NCBI RefSeq assembly: GCF_001642995.1
Contig: NZ_LOHS01000051.1
Span: 34,840 to 98,839, forward strand
DNA: 64,000 bases
Source of the DNA: Streptomyces jeddahensis
GTDB lineage: Bacteria > Actinomycetota > Actinomycetes > Streptomycetales > Streptomycetaceae
Direction of reading: 5' to 3'
Shown in pieces: positions 1-7,974 of the stretch; the first letter of the stretch is position 1, and each line of letters starts with the position of its first letter. The notes under the pieces were generated by a model, which ran no database searches, had not been told where the DNA came from, and saw nothing but the letters and a program-made list of their open reading frames with translations. Both the position numbers and the translations under genes were made by a program.

Positions 1-45
1 GCGCGGCGCGACTGCCCACAGCGGCGGCGGGTGCCCTGGCTTACG

Positions 46-1389
46 TCAGAGCGTGCTGCCCGGTAGTTCCACCTTTGCGCCCAGCTCTACGAGCTTCTCC
101 ATGAAGTTCTCGTAGCCGCGGTTGATCAGGCCGATGCCGTGGACGCGGGACGTGCCCTGGGCCGCCAGGGCGGCGATCAGGTACGAGAAGCCGCCGCGCA
201 GGTCGGGAATGATCAGGTCGGCGCCCTGCAGCTTCGTGGGGCCCGAAACGACCGCGGAGTGAAGGAAGTTGCGCTGGCCGAAGCGGCAGTCCATGCCGCC
301 CAGGCACTCGCGGTAGAGCTGGATGTGCGCGCCCATCTGGTTCAGCGCGGACGTGAAGCCCAGACGGGACTCGTACACGGTCTCGTGGATGATCGACAGG
401 CCCGTGGCCTGCGTGAGCGCGACGACCAGCGGCTGCTGCCAGTCGGTCTGGAAGCCGGGGTGCACGTCCGTCTCCAGCGCGATGGACTTCAGCGTGCCGC
501 CCGGGTGCCAGAAGCGGATGCCCTCGTCGTCGATCTCGAAGGCGCCGCCCACCTTCCGGTAGGTGTTCAGGAAGGTCATCATCGAGCGCTGCTGGGCGCC
601 GCGGACGTAGATGTTGCCCTCGGTCGCGAGCGCGGCGGACGCCCAGGAGGCGGCCTCCAGGCGGTCGGGGAGCGCGCGGTGCGTGTAGCCGCCGAGCTTG
701 TCGACGCCGGTGATGCGGATCGTCCGGTCGGTGTCCATCGCGATGATCGCGCCCATTTTCTGCAGGACGCAGATCAGGTCCTCGATCTCCGGCTCGACCG
801 CCGCGTTGGACAGCTCGGTGACGCCCTCGGCGAGGACGGCGGTCAGCAGCACCTGCTCGGTCGCGCCGACGGACGGGTACGGCAGCCGGATCTTGGTGCC
901 GCGCAGCCGGTGCGGCGCCTCCAGGTACTGGCCGTCCGCGCGCTTCTCGATCCGCGCGCCGAACTGCCGCAGCACCTCGAAGTGGAAGTCGATCGGCCGG
1001 CCGCCGATGTCGCAGCCGCCCAGGCCCGGGATGAACGCGTGCCCGAGGCGGTGCAGCAGCGGACCGCAGAACAGGATCGGGATGCGCGAGGAGCCCGCGT
1101 GCGCGTCGATGTCCGCGACGTTCGCGCTCTCGACGTGCGACGGGTCCATCACCAGTTCGCCCGGCTCCTCGCCCGGGCGGACGGTCACACCGTGCAGCTG
1201 CAGCAGACCGCGTACGACACGGACGTCGCGGATGTCGGGGACGTTGCGCAGCCGGCTCGGAGCGCTGCCGAGCAGCGCCGCGACCATGGCCTTCGGCACG
1301 AGGTTCTTCGCGCCGCGGACACGGATCTCGCCCTCCAGCGGGGTTCCGCCGTGAACAAGCAGTACGTCGTCAGTGCCGGTGACCGTCAT
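46..1389 (-). CDS. murA: UDP-N-acetylglucosamine 1-carboxyvinyltransferase (MurA)
   Basis: The 447-residue product belongs to the EPSP-synthase/MurA family, which transfers enolpyruvate from PEP to UDP-GlcNAc in the first committed cytoplasmic step of peptidoglycan synthesis. The catalytic-cysteine loop is visible as LGGCDIGGRPID with Cys126, and the substrate-binding Lys-Asn pair sits at 29-30 (GAKN). Length is slightly above the usual 420-430 residues. The frame is open 63 codons further upstream, but family similarity begins at the ATG at 1389, so that start is used. It is transcribed away from the AlgH-family gene. The 3' end lies close to the window edge, so its downstream neighbour is not visible. 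Confidence 0.95.
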   Translation of the reverse strand: MTVTGTDDVLLVHGGTPLEGEIRVRGAKNLVPKAMVAALLGSAPSRLRNVPDIRDVRVVRGLLQLHGVTVRPGEEPGELVMDPSHVESANVADIDAHAGSSRIPILFCGPLLHRLGHAFIPGLGGCDIGGRPIDFHFEVLRQFGARIEKRADGQYLEAPHRLRGTKIRLPYPSVGATEQVLLTAVLAEGVTELSNAAVEPEIEDLICVLQKMGAIIAMDTDRTIRITGVDKLGGYTHRALPDRLEAASWASAALATEGNIYVRGAQQRSMMTFLNTYRKVGGAFEIDDEGIRFWHPGGTLKSIALETDVHPGFQTDWQQPLVVALTQATGLSIIHETVYESRLGFTSALNQMGAHIQLYRECLGGMDCRFGQRNFLHSAVVSGPTKLQGADLIIPDLRGGFSYLIAALAAQGTSRVHGIGLINRGYENFMEKLVELGAKVELPGSTL

Positions 1390-1685
1390 GAATCTCGCGT
1401 TCCGGGTTAAGGGGCAGGGCCGAGGAGAAGCGTAATGGCCGCCCACCCCCCTTCCGTAAGCCCGAGGACGGCACGAGGGCGTCATGACTTCGCTACAACA
1501 CGAACCGTGCCCGGGCGGGAACGCCGGGTCACCGGTTCGGGCGCGCTCCGCCCGGTCCGCCCGTCCGTCGTCCACCACCCCGTAAAGGGGGCGCTACCAG
1601 GCCACACCTTCGCTCCGCGGCCGTATTCACTCGGGTAAGGGCATTGGGTGTCCCCGCGCGGGGAAGATGCGGGATCATGTCTGGC

Positions 1686-2258
1686 ATGACCGAGGTGTCC
1701 TCGCTCACAGGGCGGCTGCTCGTGGCCACCCCCGCCCTGGCGGACCCGAACTTCGACCGCGCGGTGGTGCTCCTCCTCGACCACGACGAGGAGGGCTCGC
1801 TCGGCGTCGTCCTCAACCGTCCGACCCCGGTGGACGTCGGCGACATCCTCGAGGGCTGGGGCGATCTCGCGGGGGAGCCGGGTGTCGTGTTCCAGGGCGG
1901 CCCGGTCTCGCTCGATTCGGCGCTCGGCATCGCGGTGATCCCCGGCGGCGCGGCGGGTGAGACGGCGCCGCTGGGCTGGCGGCGGGTGCACGGGGCGATC
2001 GGGCTCGTCGACCTGGAGGCACCGCCGGAGCTGCTCGCGTCCGTGCTCGGTTCGCTCCGTATCTTCGCGGGATACGCCGGCTGGGGCCCCGGTCAGCTCG
2101 AGGCGGAACTGGCGGAGGGCGCCTGGTACGTCGTCGAGTCGGAGCCGGGTGACGTGTCGTCCCCGACGCCGGAGCGGCTCTGGCGCGAGGTGCTGCGACG
2201 CCAGCGCAGCGAGCTCGCCATGGTCGCCACCTATCCGGACGACCCGTCGCTCAACTGA
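1686..2258 (+). CDS. YqgE/AlgH family protein (UPF0301)
   Basis: The 190-residue protein starts with the family hallmark LTGRLLVATPALADPNFDRA, followed by the conserved VVLLLDHDEEGSLGVVLNRP block. AlgH/YqgE proteins are small cytoplasmic proteins whose biochemical role is not settled; no catalytic motif is claimed here. An in-frame ATG at 1677 and a TTG at 1644 are alternatives. The purine-rich stretch at 1661-1667 would suit 1677 or 1686 equally; 1686 fits the family N-terminus best. The 296-base gap to murA holds the divergent promoters of both genes. Confidence 0.9.
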   Translation: MTEVSSLTGRLLVATPALADPNFDRAVVLLLDHDEEGSLGVVLNRPTPVDVGDILEGWGDLAGEPGVVFQGGPVSLDSALGIAVIPGGAAGETAPLGWRRVHGAIGLVDLEAPPELLASVLGSLRIFAGYAGWGPGQLEAELAEGAWYVVESEPGDVSSPTPERLWREVLRRQRSELAMVATYPDDPSLN

Positions 2259-2288
2259 TCCCGGCGCGCTTCAGTACCCTTGGCGTTT

Positions 2289-2579
2289 ATGAGCACTCTT
2301 GAGCCCGAGCGCGAGCGCGGAACAGGTACGGGGACCCTCGTAGAGCCGACGCCACAGACGTCGCACGGTGACGGCGACCACGAGCGCTTCGCCCATTACG
2401 TCCAGAAGGACAAGATCATGGCGAGCGCCCTCGACGGCACGCCCGTCGTCGCGCTCTGCGGCAAGGTGTGGGTGCCCGGGCGCGACCCGAAGAAGTACCC
2501 CGTGTGCCCCATGTGCAAGGAGATCTACGAGTCCATGGGTGCCGGCGGCGGAGACAAGGGCAAGGGCGGCGACAAGTAA
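2289..2579 (+). CDS. DUF3039 family small protein
   Basis: A 96-residue protein with a disordered acidic N-terminus, a conserved core (DHERFAHYVQKDKI... VVALCGKVWVPGRDP) and a CPMC pair near the C-terminus. Together with the earlier Cys of ALCGK this could bind a metal ion, but only three cysteines are obvious. DUF3039 proteins are actinobacterial and uncharacterised. It follows the AlgH-family gene in the same direction with a 30-base gap, so co-transcription is likely, and a strong hairpin lies downstream. Confidence 0.8.
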   Translation: MSTLEPERERGTGTGTLVEPTPQTSHGDGDHERFAHYVQKDKIMASALDGTPVVALCGKVWVPGRDPKKYPVCPMCKEIYESMGAGGGDKGKGGDK

Positions 2580-2690
2580 GGCCCCTGCCTGACCTGCCCC
2601 TGTCTGACCCCTGCCCGCAGTCCCTGCGGTGGCCCTCTGATTGGCCCCGCCCCGCAGTCCCTGCGGTGGCCCCATGGCTGCGATGGTCTG

Positions 2691-2732
2691 AAGGCCCCGG
2701 AAACGCGCTCTCTGCGCGCCTCCGGGGCCTTT
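2691..2732. terminator. Strong GC-rich hairpin terminator
   Basis: Arms AAGGCCCCGGA and TCCGGGGCCTT enclose a second small hairpin (CGCG...CGCG) and end in TTT. It separates the AlgH/DUF3039 pair from the sugar transporter operon. Confidence 0.8.
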
Positions 2733-2774
2733 GTGCTGCCCGGGCGTTGCACGGGGTGCTTCCGGTGGTCACAG

Positions 2775-2790
2775 AGTGGTTGAGACCACT
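2775..2790. promoter_or_regulatory. DasR-type operator (dre) upstream of the aminosugar operon
   Basis: AGTGGTTGAGACCACT matches 14 of 16 positions of the published DasR-responsive element A[CG]TGGTCTAGACCA[CG]T; the two mismatches are in the centre. It lies about 95 bases before the sugar-binding protein start, in front of an operon that ends in a hexosaminidase, which is the expected kind of DasR target. The match is seen; binding is inferred. Confidence 0.7.
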
Positions 2791-2882
2791 TGTGGTCATG
2801 TTCATTGAACTCCTAGCCTCCGTTGTGTTGTGCAGAGCGAAACCGCTATTGCATATGCTGCAACACCTTCGGAGGATGCCCG

Positions 2883-4193
2883 ATGAAGCTCCCTGCCTCT
2901 GCCCGAATGACCGCCTCCGTGGCGGCACTTGTCCTCGCCGGGCTCACCGCCACCGCCTGCGCCCCGGGGACCTCCGACAGCAGCTCGACCACGGACGAGA
3001 AGAGCGGCACGCTGCGCGTCTGGCTCTTCCAGGAAGTCAACAACGCGCCGAAGCAGAAGGTCGTCGACGCCGCCGTCGACGCCTTCGAGAAGGCCCACGC
3101 GGGCACGAAGGTCACCGTCGAGTACATCCCCGTCGAGACCCGCGCGGAGAAGATGAAGGCGGCCTTCAACGACCCGAAGAGCGCCCCCGATGTCGTCGAG
3201 TACGGCAACACGGACACCGCCGGTTACGTCCACGACGGTGGACTCGCCGACATCACCGAGGAGTTCGGGGCCTGGGCCGAGGCGAAGGACACCGACCCGA
3301 CCGCCAAGGAGGGCGTGACGGTCGACGGGAAGGTCTATGGAGCGCCGTTCTTCGTCGGCGTCCGGGCCCTCTACTACCGGACCGACATCTTCAAGGAGCT
3401 CGGCCTCGACGTGCCCAAGACGCAGGCCGAGTTGGCCGCGACCGCCAAGAAGATCCATAAGGCGAAGCCGGATCTGTACGGGATGGCGGTGGGCGGCACG
3501 TCCACGTACGCCGCGATGCCCTTCGTCTGGGCCAACGGCGGCGAGCTGGCCGTGGAGAAGGGCGGCGCCTACGAGTCCGCTATCGACAGCGCCGCCTCCC
3601 AGAAGGGCATCAAGGCCTACACCTCGCTCTTCGGTGACGACAACTGTCCCGCCGCCAAGTGCGCGGCCATGACCGGCAACGACGTCGTGACCGCTTTCGC
3701 GTCCGGCAAGGCGGCCATGGCGATCGGCGGCGACTTCAACCACGAGGCGGTCGAGGCGGGCAAGGTCAAGGGCAAGTACGCGGTCGTGCCGCTGCCGGGC
3801 GTCAAGGCGGGCGAGATCGCACCGGCCTTCGCGGGCGGCAACAACCTCGGCGTACTGAAGAGCACGTCGCACCGCACGCTCGCGGTCGAGTTCATGGAGC
3901 AGCTGGCGGGCAAGGAGAGCCAGGAGAAGCTCTTCGACGCGATGGGCTTCCTGCCGACCTACACGGACGTGCGCAACACCGTTGCCCAGAAGGAACCTTT
4001 CGTCGAGCCCTTCATCAAGACCCTGGACGCGGGCACCAAGTTCGTCCCCGCCTCGCCGGCCTGGGCGCAGATCGATGCGTCCCTGGTGCTGCCGAACATG
4101 TTCCAGGAGGTCATCACCGGCCGTAAGGACGTGGCGGCTGCCTCGGGCGACGCGGCGAAGAAGATGGACGACGCGTTTGGTTCCGTCGGATGA
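2883..4193 (+). CDS. ABC sugar transporter, solute-binding lipoprotein
   Basis: The 436-residue protein has a lipoprotein signal peptide (hydrophobic stretch then TATAC, lipidated Cys at about 26) and a family 1 extracellular solute-binding fold. Recognisable stretches are LRVWLFQEVNNAP after the linker, PDVVEYGNTDTAGYV, and GKAAMAIGGDFN further on. It would capture an oligosaccharide outside the membrane for the two permeases that follow. The terminal hexosaminidase and the upstream dre site point to chitobiose or another GlcNAc oligomer; this is inference. A good GGAGG lies before the ATG. No ATPase is encoded in the operon, so a shared MsiK-type ATPase is likely. Confidence 0.9.
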   Translation: MKLPASARMTASVAALVLAGLTATACAPGTSDSSSTTDEKSGTLRVWLFQEVNNAPKQKVVDAAVDAFEKAHAGTKVTVEYIPVETRAEKMKAAFNDPKSAPDVVEYGNTDTAGYVHDGGLADITEEFGAWAEAKDTDPTAKEGVTVDGKVYGAPFFVGVRALYYRTDIFKELGLDVPKTQAELAATAKKIHKAKPDLYGMAVGGTSTYAAMPFVWANGGELAVEKGGAYESAIDSAASQKGIKAYTSLFGDDNCPAAKCAAMTGNDVVTAFASGKAAMAIGGDFNHEAVEAGKVKGKYAVVPLPGVKAGEIAPAFAGGNNLGVLKSTSHRTLAVEFMEQLAGKESQEKLFDAMGFLPTYTDVRNTVAQKEPFVEPFIKTLDAGTKFVPASPAWAQIDASLVLPNMFQEVITGRKDVAAASGDAAKKMDDAFGSVG

Positions 4194-5170
4194 CAGCGCC
4201 TACCAGCTCGGGGGGTACGGATCGTGTGCGGCTGCCGGTGGTCCGTGGCTGGTCGCGCAGTTCCCCGCGCCCCTTGGGGCGGCGTCGGGGCGCGCGGCGT
4301 CCAAGCTGGACTCCCTGGTTGTACCTCGCCCCCGCCCTCGTTGTCCTCGCCGGACTGCTGGTCTACCCGGTCTACCAACTCGGCCTGATCTCCTTCCTGG
4401 AGTACACGCAGGCGCAGGTCAGCGGTGGTGAACCGACCACCTTCCAGGGCTTCGGCAACTACGCGACGCTGTTCGCGGACGGCCAGTTCTGGCAGGTGCT
4501 GCTCACCACGGTGCTGTTCGCGGCCGCCTGCGTCGTGTCGACGCTGGCCGTCGGCTGCGCCCTCGCTGTGCTGCTCACGCGCGTACGCGCCGTGCCGCGG
4601 CTCGCCCTGATGCTGGCCGCGCTGGGCGCCTGGGCGACCCCCGCGATCACCGGCTCGACGGTGTGGATGTTCCTCTTCGACCCCGACTTCGGGCCCGTCA
4701 ACAAGGTGTTCGGGCTCGGCGACTTCTCGTGGACGTACGGCCGCTACAGCGCCTTCGCGCTCGTCCTGCTCGAAGTGGTGTGGTGCTCCTTCCCGTTCGT
4801 GATGGTGACCGTCTACGCCGGCATCAAGGCCGTACCCGCAGAGGTGCTCGAGGCCGCCGCGCTGGACGGTGCGTCGCAGTGGCGCATGTGGCGCTCGGTG
4901 CTCGCGCCGATGCTGCGGCCGATCCTCACGGTCGTCACCGTCCAGTCCGTCATCTGGGACTTCAAGGTGTTCACGCAGATCTACGTGATGACGGGCGGCG
5001 GTGGAATCGCCGGCCAGAACCTGGTCCTCAACGTGTACGCGTACCAAAAGGCCTTCGCTTCCTCGCAGTACAGCCTGGGTTCGGCGATCGGCGTCGTGAT
5101 GCTGCTGATCCTGCTCGCCGTCACGCTGGTCTATCTGCGGCTGCTGCGCAGGCAGGGGGAGGAGCTGTGA
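4190..5170 (+). CDS. ABC sugar transporter permease, MalF type
   Basis: A 326-residue integral membrane protein with about six helices and the EAA loop EVLEAAALDGASQWRMWRSVLAP, which contacts the ATPase. Its start overlaps the binding-protein stop by 4 bases (ATGA), implying translational coupling. The first roughly 40 residues are Arg/Ser/Pro-rich and are encoded by a dispersed DNA repeat (4225-4284), so they are probably not part of the ancestral protein; family similarity begins near LYLAPALVVLAGLL. Confidence 0.9.
   Translation: MTAPTSSGGTDRVRLPVVRGWSRSSPRPLGRRRGARRPSWTPWLYLAPALVVLAGLLVYPVYQLGLISFLEYTQAQVSGGEPTTFQGFGNYATLFADGQFWQVLLTTVLFAAACVVSTLAVGCALAVLLTRVRAVPRLALMLAALGAWATPAITGSTVWMFLFDPDFGPVNKVFGLGDFSWTYGRYSAFALVLLEVVWCSFPFVMVTVYAGIKAVPAEVLEAAALDGASQWRMWRSVLAPMLRPILTVVTVQSVIWDFKVFTQIYVMTGGGGIAGQNLVLNVYAYQKAFASSQYSLGSAIGVVMLLILLAVTLVYLRLLRRQGEEL
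4225..4284 (+). repeat. Dispersed repeat (family 2) inside the 5' end of the permease gene
   Basis: The block containing GGTCGCGCAGTTCCCCGCGC followed by CCCTTGGGGCG is nearly identical to one at 42982-43036. The element resembles short repeats I recall from Streptomyces intergenic regions, but here it is translated as LPVVRGWSRSSPRPLGR. The second copy is intergenic. Confidence 0.75.
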
Positions 5171-5172
5171 GC

Positions 5173-6021
5173 ATGACGAGTTTCGTACGGGGTGCGGTGC
5201 GGCGGCCCTGGCGGCTTGCGGCCGAGGCGTCGGCACTGCTCATCGCGGTGATCGTGGCGTTTCCGCTGTACTGGATGGTGCTCAGCGCTTTCAAACCGGC
5301 CGGTGAGATCGAGTCGACCGAGCCCCGGCCGTGGACGCTGGACCCGTCCCTGGATTCCTTCCGGCGCGTCTTCGGGCAGCAGGAATTCGGCCGGTACTTC
5401 CTCAACAGCGTGGTCGTCGCGGTGACCGTGGTGGTCGTCTCCGCTCTGATCGCCTTTCTCGCGGCGACGGCGGTCACGCGATTCCGCTTCCGCTTCCGGA
5501 CGACGCTGCTGATCATGTTTCTGATCGCGCAGATGGTGCCCGTCGAGGCCCTGACGATCCCGTTGTTCTTCCTGATGCGGGACTTCGGGCAGCTCAACAC
5601 GCTGGGCTCGCTGATCCTGCCGCACATCGCCTTCTCGCTGCCGTTCGCGATCTGGATGCTGCGCGGGTTCGTGAAGGCGGTTCCGGAAGCGCTCGAGGAA
5701 GCCGCGTACATCGACGGGGCGAGCCGCACCCGGTTCCTCTGGCAGATCCTTTTCCCGCTGGTCTTCCCGGGGCTTGTGGCCACCAGCGTCTTCTCGTTCA
5801 TCTCGACCTGGAACGACTTCCTCTTCGCCAAGTCCTTCATCATCAGCGACACGTCGCAGTCGACGCTGCCGATGGCCCTGCTCGTCTTCTTCAAGCCCGA
5901 CGAGAACGACTGGGGCGGGATCATGGCGGCGTCCACGGTGATGACTATTCCGGTACTGGTCTTCTTCGTGCTCGTGCAGCGGCGGCTCGTGTCGGGCCTC
6001 GGCGGAGCGGTGAAGGACTGA
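5173..6021 (+). CDS. ABC sugar transporter permease, MalG type
   Basis: A 282-residue membrane protein with six predicted helices and the EAA motif EALEEAAYIDGASRTRFLWQILFPL. It pairs with the MalF-type permease. The ATG at 5173 sits 8-10 bases after AGGGGGAGGAG; a GTG at 5167 overlapping the previous stop is an alternative. Its own stop overlaps an in-frame ATG for the hexosaminidase, so the four genes form one operon. Confidence 0.9.
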   Translation: MTSFVRGAVRRPWRLAAEASALLIAVIVAFPLYWMVLSAFKPAGEIESTEPRPWTLDPSLDSFRRVFGQQEFGRYFLNSVVVAVTVVVVSALIAFLAATAVTRFRFRFRTTLLIMFLIAQMVPVEALTIPLFFLMRDFGQLNTLGSLILPHIAFSLPFAIWMLRGFVKAVPEALEEAAYIDGASRTRFLWQILFPLVFPGLVATSVFSFISTWNDFLFAKSFIISDTSQSTLPMALLVFFKPDENDWGGIMAASTVMTIPVLVFFVLVQRRLVSGLGGAVKD

Positions 6022-6053
6022 TGACATCCATGACATCCCACAGGAGCATCCGC

Positions 6054-7694
6054 ATGGATCTGATTCCCGCGCCCGGTCATGTGTCCGGCCATGGCGACGA
6101 CGTCTTCGTGCTCTGCTCCGAAACCCGCCTGGCCGCGGGCGATGGGGCGGAAGGCACGGAGCGGTGGCTGCGCTCCGCGCTCGGCGCCGCCACCGGATTT
6201 CCGCTGGCAGCGGGCTCGGGCGACAACGGCATCAGGCTGTCCCTGGACCCAGCGGTCACCGGGGAACTCGGCGCTGAGGGCTACCGCCTGACGGTCTCAC
6301 CCGACAGCGTGGACCTGGTGGGCGGCGGACCCGCCGGGCTCTTCTGGGGCGCCCAGACCCTCAGGCAGCTGCTCGGACCCGACGCGTACCGGCGCGCCCC
6401 GCTCCCTGGACGGGAGTGGCGGCTGCCGGTCACCCGCATTGAGGACGCCCCCCGCTTCGCCTGGCGCGGCCTCATGCTCGACGTCTCACGGCATTTCATG
6501 CCCAAGGACGGCGTCCTGCGCTACCTCGACCTGCTCGCCGCGCACAAGCTCAACGTCTTCCACTTCCATCTCACCGACGACCAGGGCTGGCGCATCGAGA
6601 TCAAGCGCCACCCGAGGCTGACCGAGACCGGATCGTGGCGCGCGCGCACGAAGATCGGCCACCGCGCCTCACCGCTGTGGGAGGAGAAGCCGCACGGCGG
6701 CTACTACACGCAGGACGACATCCGCGAGATCGTCGCCTACGCCGCGGAGCGGCATATCACCGTCGTGCCCGAAATCGACATCCCGGGACACTCGCAGGCC
6801 GCCATCGCCGCGTACCCCGAACTCGGCAACACCGACGTCATCGACACCAACTCCCTCTCCGTCTGGGACACCTGGGGCATCTCCGCCAACGTACTCGCCC
6901 CCACTGACACCACCCTCCGCTTCTACGAAGGGGTCTTCGAGGAGCTCCTGGAGCTCTTCCCGTCCACGTTCGTCCACGTCGGCGGCGACGAGTGCCTCAA
7001 GGACCAGTGGAAGCGGTCGCCGGCCGCACAGGCCCGCATCAAGGAACTGGGGCTCGCCGACGAGGACGAGCTGCAGTCGTGGTTCATCCGGCACTTCGAC
7101 AGCTGGCTCGCCGCGCGCGGGCGACGCCTCATCGGGTGGGACGAGATTCTTGAGGGCGGCCTGGCTCCTGGAGCGGCTGTGTCGTCCTGGCGCGGCTACC
7201 AGGGCGGCATCACCGCCGCCCGCGCCGGCCACGACGTCGTCATGTGCCCCGAGCAGCAGGTCTACCTCGACCACCGCCAGGCGGGCGGCGACGACGAACC
7301 GATGCCCATCGGATACGTACGCACCCTCGAGGACGTCTACCGCTTCGAACCCGTACCGCCGCAGCTCTCACCCGACGAGGCGCGGCACGTCCTCGGCGCC
7401 CAGGCCAACGTCTGGACCGAGGTGATGGAGAACCAGGCGCGCGTGGACTACCAGACCTTCCCTCGTCTGGCCGCCTTCGCCGAGGTCGTTTGGTCCCGGC
7501 TGCCCGCCCCGGCCGACCGCGACTTCACGGACTTCGAGCAGCGGATGGCCGCCCACTACCGGCGGCTCGACGCCCTGGGCGTCGGCTACCGCCCGCCCAC
7601 CGGCCCCCTGCCGTGGCAGCGCCGCCCGGCCCCCGAGGGAATGACGGCGGCCAGTCTCGGACGCCCGATCGAGGGGGCGCCCCCGAACGTGTGA
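6054..7694 (+). CDS. Beta-N-acetylhexosaminidase, glycoside hydrolase family 20
   Basis: The 546-residue enzyme carries the GH20 catalytic signature HVGGDE (Asp312-Glu313), preceded by HLTDDQGWRIEIK, PEIDIPGHSQAA and followed by GWDEILEGG and QANVWTE. GH20 enzymes remove terminal GlcNAc by substrate-assisted catalysis. No signal peptide is visible, so it probably works in the cytoplasm on oligomers imported by the preceding ABC system. The start at 6054 has AGGAG 7 bases upstream; ATGs at 6021 and 6030 are in frame but less well placed. It is the last gene of the operon. Confidence 0.93.
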   Translation: MDLIPAPGHVSGHGDDVFVLCSETRLAAGDGAEGTERWLRSALGAATGFPLAAGSGDNGIRLSLDPAVTGELGAEGYRLTVSPDSVDLVGGGPAGLFWGAQTLRQLLGPDAYRRAPLPGREWRLPVTRIEDAPRFAWRGLMLDVSRHFMPKDGVLRYLDLLAAHKLNVFHFHLTDDQGWRIEIKRHPRLTETGSWRARTKIGHRASPLWEEKPHGGYYTQDDIREIVAYAAERHITVVPEIDIPGHSQAAIAAYPELGNTDVIDTNSLSVWDTWGISANVLAPTDTTLRFYEGVFEELLELFPSTFVHVGGDECLKDQWKRSPAAQARIKELGLADEDELQSWFIRHFDSWLAARGRRLIGWDEILEGGLAPGAAVSSWRGYQGGITAARAGHDVVMCPEQQVYLDHRQAGGDDEPMPIGYVRTLEDVYRFEPVPPQLSPDEARHVLGAQANVWTEVMENQARVDYQTFPRLAAFAEVVWSRLPAPADRDFTDFEQRMAAHYRRLDALGVGYRPPTGPLPWQRRPAPEGMTAASLGRPIEGAPPNV

Positions 7695-7842
7695 GGCGAC
7701 CCCAGGAGGTTCACCGGCGGCGGCCGCTGCTGGGAGCGTGGGTCCATGACGGAAAATCCACCCAAGAGGCATGGAAGGGTGTCAATTCGAGCCGACGGGC
7801 GAGGTTGTGCGATATCAGGACCATCGCCTTGACAGAGGAGGA

Positions 7843-7974
7843 ATGACTCCTAGCGGACCCCCGCGTCGGGCCTGCGGAAAGATGTGCCAGAGTTGCCACG
7901 TCCGGCCTGTGAGCACGTACCGTACGGCAACACAGGTGGACCAGGTGGACAGCGGGAAGGGGCAGCCGGTTTGA
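7843..7974 (+). other. Possible 43-residue upstream ORF before the molybdenum hydroxylase operon
   Basis: An ATG preceded by GAGGAGGA opens a 43-codon frame with three cysteines (CGKMCQSCH). It ends by overlapping the TTG start of the FAD subunit (TTGA). The same bases contain a perfect -35-like TTGACA at 7829, so the region could instead be a promoter. The unusual TTG start of the next gene would be easier to explain if it were translationally coupled to this frame. Coding status is uncertain. Confidence 0.3.

Larger units (their letters stand above)
2580..2882. other. Intergenic region: terminator, short direct repeat and operator cluster
   Basis: No gene is seen in this 303-base gap. The phrase GCAGTCCCTGCGGTGGCCC occurs twice (near 2618 and 2654). 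A terminator hairpin follows at 2691-2732. The right third carries several GGTC/GACC half-sites, including the DasR-like site at 2775-2790, and an overlapping inverted repeat, GACCAC-TT-GTGGTC, at 2784-2797. A further inverted repeat, TTGCA-5-TGCAA, lies at 2849-2863 just before the ribosome binding site (GGAGG, 2871) of the sugar-binding protein. Confidence 0.7.

Noticed and set aside
139..1410. Long open frame on the plus strand opposite murA (423 codons)
   Set aside because: It is antisense to a clear murA, with the Arg/Ala/Asp/Val-rich composition typical of shadow frames in high-GC DNA, and has no ribosome binding site or recognisable motif.
4370..4385. Additional dre-like phrase CTGGTCTACCCGGTCTAC inside the MalF-type permease gene
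   Set aside because: The right half does not match the element and it lies within coding sequence for LVYPVY, so it is treated as chance.
4663..6021. A 452-codon frame extending the MalG-type permease upstream
   Set aside because: The first 170 codons are the wrong frame of the MalF-type permease. A strong ribosome binding site lies just before 5173.
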